The notes beneath the pieces are model-generated. The model did not search any database and had not been told where the DNA came from. It saw only the letters and a program-made list of their open reading frames with translations. This document shows positions 55,977-64,000 of a stretch of DNA of 64,000 nucleotides, in pieces. Origin of the DNA: Symsagittifera roscoffensis (taxonomy: Eukaryota; Xenacoelomorpha; Acoela; Convolutidae); the NCBI RefSeq assembly GCF_963678635.1, contig NC_087066.1, positions 4,797,454-4,861,453 of the forward strand, written 5' to 3'. The translations under genes were made by a program, and so were the position numbers. Position 1 is the stretch's first letter. Every line of letters begins with the position of its first letter.

Positions 55977-56823
55977 CTGTTATATAATTAAACGATTACT
56001 AACCAAGTTAGCAATGATCACATAAGTGTGGTGAAAAAGTCGAATCTTTTTTGGGCTGCTAGATCATTTTAACTTGATGTCCAGGTGAAACAAAAGGTGA
56101 CCTCAAAAAAATCAAAAATCGGTCATCACTGTCTTTTCATTTAATTATCTTTCCCTATCTTCCGTTATTATCCACACTGTTCTTTCCAACTATAAAAAAC
56201 ATTTGTATTCTCAGTTTCAATTTGCGGTCAATTTGAGCTGAAACTATTTCATAAAAAGGGAGGAAAACAATTACACTCCAATAAAATTATCATGAAACTT
56301 CGAAGCTGGATTGTAACAAACCTATTTACAGATCTCTATCTTCTACCTTAATTTAGCAAAACTTACAAAATTTTATAAACGTGTTCTGAATACAATTCTA
56401 AGAAACGGTTTACCTAAATTGATATATTTTAGAGAAGACAATTTTGTATATTTCGGAAAAAATACTCTATTGCTGGCTACACTTTTTGGAAAAAAAAACA
56501 TTTGTTGGAGAATAGCCGTAACCATGACCCGATTTAAACATTAAACACTGTCAAAAAGCTGATCAATCCGGTGAACTCTTTGATACCTAAGAATTTGGCT
56601 TCAAACGTTTCAATTTAGGAGGAAAAAACAGTTGATTCTGTTCACAGTGTTTCGAAAATAAGTATTCCACGCTTAATTTGGAGGTTTGAGATTGTAATTG
56701 AAACAAACATTTAAAAACATTTTGTACTAATTATTAGATTTGCATTTGAAACTGAAATAAGCAAGATAATGTAGGCACGTAGTCACGCTCAAGTTTTGGC
56801 AGTAACTATGTATATAAACCACG
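55977..56823. other. Intergenic, nothing recognised
   Basis: AT-rich, lying between the polymerase-like remnant (minus) and the LINE fragment (plus). No polymerase motifs were seen on the minus strand here. Confidence 0.4.
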
Positions 56824-57808
56824 ATGAAAACACGAAATTGTATATTCAGGGGTATCAGACAAGGGTCAATCTTGGCACCCTTTCTTTTTAATCTCACTAT
56901 CGATTGGACAATATCCAGAGTCCTCGAGGGAAAAGTTCTTGGAATCGCGCTAGTTGATATGGTTGTTGCGGATCTTAAGCTAGCAGATGACATATGCCTG
57001 CTCGACGATAACCAGGAAGACGTTCAGAAGCTCATTGATTGAGCGGCTGAAAACGCATCGTACGTTGGACTCGAAATAGAGGTTGACAAGATCAACTCCT
57101 GCTCTCACAGCGTTGCCCAGTAATTTACTGTCAACAACCAAGAAATTGAACGAGTAAGACTTTACGTATTTGGGTAAAGTGGAATCCAGCTAAGTGACAA
57201 TAAATCAAAAGAGGTCAAAACCCGGATAGGAAAGGCAGCCGGAATTTTTAACAATCTAAAGTATATTTGGAATCAAAGAAAAATTCTCGAGAGCGCCAAA
57301 TCCAAAAATTACAGAGACTGCGTCAAAAGTATTCTGCTTTAAGGAGCAGAAACTTAGCTCATCAAAGAATCTGATATCAAACGAATGGATGCCTTTCGAA
57401 ACAATGGATACAGCCTACCTATATCAAATTAATGCCGAGAGCAAAACTGGATACAAGCATAGCATTGACTGTACAACTCAAAAGGCTGAAACCACTTGGT
57501 ATTTTTCTTCGCTTGGACTCCTCGGATATCCCGAATGCTGCTCTAGATTTTGAAAAAGGAGACGCCTGGAGACGACTCCCAGGTGCCAGTTGAATGTCTT
57601 GGTGCAAAATAAACCAAGATGAAATTGAAACTGAAGCCGCCCAAAAGTACAATCAAGACATGGGAGAGTGAGAGGCTCGAACGATTCGAAGACCTGGTAC
57701 AAAACAGGAAGCAGTGGAGAGTTTGTGTCGGGAGATATTGCTGTGGCGGGCAACAGGCAGCAAGGCTTCAAATAGCCCTCCCTGGGCCTGGACCTCGACA
57801 AAAAACTT
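56824..57808 (+). pseudogene. Degenerate non-LTR retrotransposon (LINE) reverse transcriptase
   Basis: Starts inside the RT domain: GIRQGSILAPFLFNLTIDW is the GxRQG palm motif and DLKLADDICLL carries the catalytic ADD of LINE RTs. After a stop at 57042 the same family continues in broken frames: VGLEIEVDK, then KTRIGKAAGIFNNLKYIW and SKNYRDCVKSILL, then a tail ESERLERFEDLVQNRKQWR near 57660-57720. Several stops and shifts mean it is dead and 5'-truncated. The clade is not certain. Minus-strand ORFs here are shadows. Confidence 0.85.
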
Positions 57809-60116
57809 AGTGATCCAATGGTGATTTTAAATACCGTACTTTCTTTACTAATATTGAATTTTTCGTTAATTTGAACTTTATTTTTTTTATCTACCTTGAA
57901 AAATTCATTAAACCATTTCAGAGTAGACAACAATTTCAGAGTAGACAACAGCAAGTGCAAATTTTAAATGTCAAAAACAAAAGCCATTAATTTCTGAAAG
58001 CGATAATTACCGCGATATAGTTAATGAAAAATAAGGAAAATAGTTTAGGCAGTTCAAGAAACGAAAGCAGTTTTTGGTCTGTTACAATTTTCTTTTTTTT
58101 TATAAAAATAAAATGACCGCTGTTATTTAACAAAAAGGTAAAAAATTCCACTACTCAGCACTACAAAAATTAGCTTGAAGCGTTTTGTGTTCAGTGGCTA
58201 TCAGAAGCATTTTTATACACTTTCGAAAAAATCTATTTATAAATTCAAATAAAACCATAGCGCATCTTGTTGGCAACCTGTATGTCAAAAAAACTAATTC
58301 CAATAGTTAGTTTACTTGACTATTGGTACAATTTTTTTGAAATTTAAAGAGGGTTTCCATTCTAAACTAATTTAAAAACTGTTTTTTTAAAGCTTGTACC
58401 AATGGAGCTCGTTGACAAAAATAGCTCGTTTTGAAGTCTACGGTCTAAGACTGTTTGATTTTTACGTACTCTCAATTTATTACAGACATTATTTGCAGAC
58501 ACGTTCCAGTTTCTGATCAAGTTTAACTATTTAGGGTTTTTGAATCCAATATTACATCTTTCAATATAAATTGTGCAAAATACATGATTCTGATAGGTTA
58601 GCGTTTAGCGTTGATCTATCAGATTGTCTTTGTCAAAATGTTTTTTTTTCTACCTGAAACACTATAAGGCGACTCTAAATCCCATTTTTGATTTCAACCA
58701 TGTAATTTTTTTTTGAAAAATGTACTAGAAAAGACGTCCAGGAATGGCTGTAAAAGGATGAAAATTTAGTAGTTTATCTGCTCATTTCACGGTAGTTTTT
58801 CTGTCAACAAATCGGCAATTAAACATACATGTGATAAAGAAGTTGAAAATTGTATTTTTACTTTCAAACAAAATCTATAATATCAGCTTTCTCCCAGATG
58901 AGTTTATAATGCCCTTTCTAGCAAATGAGAACTTTTTAAGCAGTTTTCGATTTCCTAACTTCATAAAGCACGTTGAAAAAACAGTAAATATTGCTCCGAT
59001 TTTCATAGAAAGGATGGATTCAACCCGACTCAAAAATCGTTCGAAAGTGATTGCGATTTTTCCGTTGCAGTATTTTTGCTAATCGTTATTCAATGGGCCC
59101 TAATGGTTTTTTCATGCAAAGATTGCAATGTCATAAGGCACTGTGAAACTTTGCACAGTAAAAATGCTATAAATTGTTCTGAATTTTGAACAAAGGATGG
59201 ATTAAGCCGGCACAAAAATTGCTGCAATGTGATTTGAGGCAATCAAATTGAAACAAGTTTTACCTTACTAGGTATTACTTAAAGCTCTTTTCACTTTTCA
59301 TAGCATATGGGAAATTGTTTTCAAAAGATAATCTGGAAAAAATGAGCTGAATTTTGTGCATTTATAAGTTTTCATAAATATGCCTGATTACTTAGACCGT
59401 ACGTGGCTCGGATTATCCATGGTCTCGCCCTTACATGAGCAGTCTTAATGTGAACAGATTCATATTTCAGAGTTTTATCGTAACAATACGCGTTTAGCTA
59501 AAAAAACACAACAGACGATAATTATCATAATCATCAAAAAAATTGTTTTCGGCCAGTTACATTGCGGGTAGGTATCTAAATAAGTTCACATACCATGCCA
59601 AAAAATTTACTGCCTGTGAGAGGACCAGTGGACCGACAGGTCTGTTCACAGAAGTCTCAGTTTAAAATTTGAAAAATTGAAGAAAAATTTGGAAAAGGCA
59701 AAATAATGTCCCAGCTAGTTTCAGATTAGAGGATAAGTGACAGCTGAAAACTAAAAGAAAATTGAAACATAATGCAAAAAAAATACATTTTAAGTGAGTA
59801 ATACCGGTTTGGATAAATCATCTGGGAATCAGATGTCAATTTTTTATTGCAAAAACCGCAAACCATTGGAACGAAGTAGTTCGAAACGACTCTGAAAGAT
59901 CAATATTGGATCTCTCAGTTCAACAGAATGGCAATCGCTTTGGCACTGGGCAAGTTAGCATGAACTTGAATAGAAGAAAATTCCTTACTCTGAAAATCTT
60001 GATATATTATATTCAGCGAGTAGAATTTTCAAACAAATTGGCTAGGATGTGAAACCTGATAACTATTCAGAACTAAACGGTGCAAAACAGACAAAAGTTA
60101 CGGAATCTCAAACTGT
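57809..60116. other. Intergenic, one diverged tandem repeat
   Basis: AT-rich. Around 58900-59260 a 180-base segment appears twice in diverged form (AAAGGATGGATT at 59012 and 59193, followed by CAAAAAT and a GTGATT phrase). No gene seen; the ORF at 58831-59082 covers part of it and is not convincing. Confidence 0.4.
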
Positions 60117-60665
60117 TTGCCTGTCAAAAATTGTTCGAAAATTGTGTCGACTTTTTGTTTAAAAAAGTTTCCGAGCTCTCCCAAAGCACTAAAAGAGCCT
60201 GTTTTAGCAAAAAAATTGCGCCGCCGGCAAAATTTGGAAAAAAAGCCAAAAAATGCTTTCAGCGCTCCCCCCCCCCCCCCCCCCCGCCCCCACTCAAATT
60301 AGTATATGGACTTTTTATGTCAGAGATAACAGCGAATCTAACTTATTGCCGATCGAAGATTCAAACAGTATCAACCTTCTAGTATAATCAACATTGAAGA
60401 GTCCTGTTTTATTCCATGATAAAATGGATATACCATTTAAAAAACGAGGAAACCGAAACGGATTGCCATTTTTATGTTTCATGTGTAAATTATTTAATAT
60501 GTTTAAAATGCCTTCAGGTTTTTAAAATGTCTTAAATTGCTAATAACATTTTTCTTCGAAAATCTTACTTGAGAAATATTCAAAAAAGTATTGTTGAAAA
60601 GTCCATCCCTTTTGGGTTGACAGGGGGTCGAATCCCTGAGGCAAGATTACGCCCCTGCCGCAAAT
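60117..60665 (+). repeat. Relic of the hAT-like repeat family
   Basis: Shares GAGCTCTCCCAAA..ACTA, the CGCCG..GGCAAA phrase and CCCTTTTGGGT..GGGGGTCGAATCCC with the MITE at 22548-22955, in the same order. Longer and without clear ends; includes C19 at 60267-60285. ORFs with Pro runs are artefacts of the C tract. Confidence 0.55.
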
Positions 60666-60694
60666 CATTTTATTTTCAAATCTTTTTGTTTATT

Positions 60695-61220
60695 GCTCCG
60701 ACTTTCGATACGAAAGTAACGGAATATTTGTGCTCGGGGTGGGTTTTTTTTTCTTCAGACAATTTTCGATTTTTTAACTAGCCATTTTTGAGGGAATTTT
60801 TTTATATCATTCAAAAGGTATTCTTGTCCTGAGCTTAAATTTGAAAAGATATTTTACCTGTGATCATTTTTCGTAAAGTTATGAGGGTTTAAAGACTGCC
60901 ATTTTGACCAATTTGGAACAATTAACGCGCAATATAATTCGCGCTATTAACGCGTAAGCGAGATTTAATCCGTCTTATAAATCGTTCCAAATTGGTTGAA
61001 CGAAGCTTATTTGCCATAATTGATTTGTTACAAGGAACGAAATCTATCTTTTAGTACTTTATATGGCGTGTGGGGGGATGATTTTCATAAAAAATTCAAA
61101 TTTTAGAAAAAAAATTTCATTTTATTTTATTTCATATAAATTTTTTTATGTAGTACTGCTGCTCAATAAACCTTAAAAGGCAGTCGGAACATTCAGGGCT
61201 TCGCCCTGATACGAGCAGTC
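60695..61220 (-). repeat. Solo P repeat in reverse orientation
   Basis: Near full-length single copy of the array's P module, read on the minus strand. It starts with the hairpin TCAGGGCGAAGCCCTGA and ends with the TTTCGTATCGAAAG palindrome; the middle has GCGCAATATAATTCGCGC. Shows P exists as a dispersed element. Confidence 0.75.
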
Positions 61221-61438
61221 TTGATTTTTTTGCAATCAACGTTAATACAAAAAAATTAATGATCGGTGAAAATGTTACTTATTTTACAGAAATACCCAAG
61301 TAGTAAAGACGAAGTAACCACTAAAATTTTTTTGGGCAGATTGTTAAAATACGAAGACGGTGTAACTAAATTTTTTAATAATTGAGACTACTTAAACGAT
61401 AGTCCGAAGTGCTTGTCGAACGAAATAGCATTCTAGTA

Positions 61439-61900
61439 ATGCTAAGCCAAAATATTCATTTGATTAAAAAGTTTGGTCTTTTTTTTTCAGCTTTCCTGGT
61501 GGTAGTTTTGAACCAATTCGACCCGACTCAACCTTTTTCATGCAGCAAACTGAACAAAACCGAATGCTTTGAAGTGAACAAATACTTCGTATCAAAGAGC
61601 GTTTCTTGCACCGAAAAGTTCACAGATGAAATGTTCGAAAACTGCCAAAGTTGTTCAAAAATGGAAGCTGTTAAGCTATGCATTGACCAAAATTGTGATA
61701 AAATACAGAAAAATACTTTACCGAAACATGAAGAAGGAATTTCAGGAAACTACCCGCTTTGTACAGATTGTATGGGTCGACACAACAACCACGACTATTG
61801 CGTTCAACAAAAAAAGTGCGGCTCGGAACAGTCTGTACCTATGTTGTGGATGCTTTTGACATTCATTTTGCTAAGCAACAAAGTTTTGAATAAAATTTAA
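61439..61900 (+). CDS. Small cysteine-rich secreted or membrane-anchored protein
   Basis: 153 codons from ATG at 61439. An N-terminal signal-like segment (KKFGLFFSAFLVVVL) is followed by a domain with 11 cysteines, one NKT glycosylation site, and a C-terminal hydrophobic stretch (VPMLWMLLTFILLSNKVL), as in GPI-anchored or single-pass proteins. Family not recognised. A strong acceptor-like TTTTTTTTCAG ends at 61490, so this may instead be a terminal exon starting at 61491. AATAAA at 61889-61894 overlaps the last codons, just before TAA. The intact frame in an AT-rich region and the ordered cysteines favour a real gene. Confidence 0.6.
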   Translation: MLSQNIHLIKKFGLFFSAFLVVVLNQFDPTQPFSCSKLNKTECFEVNKYFVSKSVSCTEKFTDEMFENCQSCSKMEAVKLCIDQNCDKIQKNTLPKHEEGISGNYPLCTDCMGRHNNHDYCVQQKKCGSEQSVPMLWMLLTFILLSNKVLNKI

Positions 61901-63059
61901 AAACATGAACAGCGTTCATAGTCACATTCATAAAACATACCGCATGTAACATAACCTACTATACACATTCGTGTGCTGATTTCGGTAAACTGATTTTTTT
62001 TGCTTAATAGCAGGCGAAGTCCGGGCTGAATTAAAGTTTGCAGATGAACGACTTTCGCTGTCTTTGGGTGCTCGCATCGAAAATTTCTAGAAGAATGCGC
62101 AAAAAAAATACTGCATTTAGCACCTTACAAAACTTCAAATCCGAAGCAGCGCTGAAACTCCAAAAAACAGTGAACTGTGCGTCATTTTTATTGTTAAGTG
62201 GTCATTTGAATCCAAACAAAATAGAACAAACATTTTTTGGCGTAGTTGGTTTTGTTTTGAAACTATTGTGCTAAGAAACTCGACTAACGAAAGGTTTGTA
62301 CAATCATACATATCTAGCTGGTTGCTTAACTAGTGGCTGAAACTGAGTTTAAAATAATTTTGAGATTGAGCATGACTTTGATTCACATTGGTCTTCCTGG
62401 CCCACTGATCATTGTTCATAACAAATCGGTGAGATCTCTTTATCTGGATATCTGCAAATCCCGCCCTAGGGTACTGAATTACAAATTGTCACCTCAATAA
62501 TGAAATAATTCAAGGGTTAAGCATATGTGAATTTTGTACTTAAAAACAAACCTCCCCCTTTTGCAAAGGGGATAGTTAAACATACACCTTTATTTCATCA
62601 TTTAACCTATACAGTTGAAGTTTTTCTAGCTCATGAAACAATCACACTATGCCTTAACTACCTTCTTTTCTGCATGTACAAAGTAAACAAAAGTGTGATC
62701 TCAGTTTTGACTGGCCATATGAATGAGCTGAAATGTAAAACTTTATCACAATTTTTTAAAAAGCTTGGGGATGGCTATGGTACCTAGCTTTCGGAAATTA
62801 AATTTGAGATTTATGCTCGCGCAAAAAAATATATAACTGAAACCTCAATGTATGATATTACCGGACTAAATTACTGCTTTTTAACTCACAAGTAGGTTGA
62901 GCAATACACTATATTGCCAAAAAGACTCATACAGACCCAAGTTTCACGTTTTTTTTTAGCTGTGAATTGACGAAAAAGATAAGACTTACTTTACCGAGAA
63001 GCGAACTAATAACCAACAACAGCACTTTTGAACTTTATTAGTAAGATTACGGGATAGAT
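61901..63059. other. Intergenic, two doubtful ORFs
   Basis: ORFs at 62038-62274 and 62527-62787 have no recognisable signature. The first follows a TTTGCAG acceptor-like site and could be an exon, without further support. Confidence 0.3.
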
Positions 63060-63991
63060 TTATAGTTTTTTCACAAATCCAGAAAAGATGAATTTTCTAC
63101 CATTTTGGATGCTTTTTTCAAAGTCTTCTTTGGTTGGGTCATTCCAGTCAATCGTTTTTTCACCAACGCCCACACATTCTCTATGATATTTTGACCAGCG
63201 CTGTACGGGGGCCATTCGATGGTCTAAATATGATTTTCGGCTAAAATTTTGTTTATGATTTTTGCTCTATGAACATGGCAATTACCTGTCATGAGCTTTC
63301 AGTCGAGTTTTGCATAATCCTTGATTAAATTTCGGTCAAGTACGTCCCCATAAGCTTTAGCGTTGTATGTCAGGCGAAAGTTTACTACTCCAAAACTACC
63401 GTTAGGTGTAATGAACCCCCAATATAAAACAGAAAAACGGAAAATCTTTAGAACAGTACACTATGGTTTATAACGCACAACACGTTGAGGCCAAACTCGA
63501 AAAAAAGGGGGCCATCTGTGGGCAAATCGGATTCCGTCTGAGAAAATAACAGATTGCATAAAACTTGGATTTTTAGCCCTGCATTTAGTCTTCCGAAAAG
63601 CACTGTTCTTCTCGTCCAATTTTAGTGCTAGCGCCGCGGATCTGCTTGAAAAACCATGTTTTTTAAAAAAACGTCTGACCGTAGTTGCCAAGATGGTTTT
63701 AGTACTGAAACACTTATTATCCGACTATACTAACTTGATAGATCGTTTTCTGTCTGCTTTCTTCACATTTCCGACCAAAAGTTTTTCTTCATTTCCTTTA
63801 ATTTTTCTTCTACTCTAGAAACCCCAGAGAAGGTCGGGTCTTTAAGATAAGCTTTGTAAACACTGTACGCAATTTCTCGGTTTACTTTCAGCGTATTGGC
63901 TATTTTCTGAAGGTCAAACTTTGATGTTGTAAGCCAACAATTTCAAATTTCATTTCTTAGCTCAACGTCTCAACGTGTTGCGTTCAGCCAT
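63060..63991 (-). pseudogene. Degenerate Tc1/mariner transposase
   Basis: Reads from an ATG at 63991 (MAERNTLR) through an HTH-like part (KIANTLKVNREIAYSVYKAY) to VRRFFKKHGF and the catalytic region. VIFSDG corresponds to the first Asp motif. After stops, WPPYSAGQNIIENVW matches the WPxxSPDLNPIENVW motif with the final catalytic Glu. Stops follow YKP (63461), KLD and ENHI, and there are frame changes, so it is inactive. The upstream inverted repeat lies outside the window. Confidence 0.85.
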
Positions 63992-64000
63992 GTTTCTGAA

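Noticed and set aside
57478-57960. 160-codon minus ORF
   Set aside because: Antisense of the LINE tail; no recognised similarity.
60080-60382. ORFs with poly-Pro
   Set aside because: Artefact of the C19 tract in a decayed repeat.

Overview
This is nuclear DNA of an animal, most likely an invertebrate. It is AT-rich and carries a long intron-split gene of the animal MCC family, GT-AG introns (with one GC-AG exception), relics of LINE, Tc1/mariner and hAT transposons, tRNA-derived SINE-like repeats and a large repeat array. Nothing bacterial, such as operons or ribosome binding sites, is seen. The phylum cannot be fixed from the sequence alone.

Layout. (1) 1-12.5 kb, plus strand: fifteen exons of an MCC (colorectal mutant cancer protein) orthologue. 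The N-terminal exons lie outside the window; the last exon ends in the PDZ ligand ETSL. The exon phases agree at every junction and give 1326 codons plus a stop. The introns hold dispersed repeats. (2) 12.5-20.8 kb: no recognisable gene; tRNA-like SINE heads, a 200-bp direct repeat and a decayed tandem repeat of about 112 bp. (3) 20.9-23.6 kb, minus strand: a two-exon, ten-helix drug/metabolite transporter (EamA, SLC35-like), with a hAT-type MITE bounded by a perfect 8-bp duplication in its intron. (4) 23.6-27.3 kb: gene-free; a diverged 650-bp duplication with a TA microsatellite at its junction. (5) 27.3-49.5 kb: the most striking part, a 22-kb higher-order array of repeat modules (here called A, E, B, C, P, Q, D). 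One module, E, is flanked by inverted CCCGGGTTGACC ends and also occurs alone at 52.4 kb. (6) 49.6-55.2 kb: three short islands that look like exons but cannot be joined or named, plus a large inverted repeat. (7) 55.2-58 kb: a frameshifted remnant resembling the C-terminus of a Polinton/adintovirus-type DNA polymerase B (minus), and a stop-ridden LINE reverse transcriptase (plus). (8) 58-64 kb: gene-poor; an old hAT-like relic, a solo P repeat, an intact ORF for a small cysteine-rich secreted or membrane-anchored protein, and a degenerate Tc1/mariner transposase on the minus strand at the window end.

MCC and the transporter are ordinary cellular genes with no evident functional link. The rest is mainly repeat biology. 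The best candidate for something undescribed is the 22-kb array with its TIR-bearing module and its paired, palindrome-rich P repeat. Repeat names used here (R1, A, B, C, D, E, P, Q) are labels of convenience. All comparisons were made by eye.
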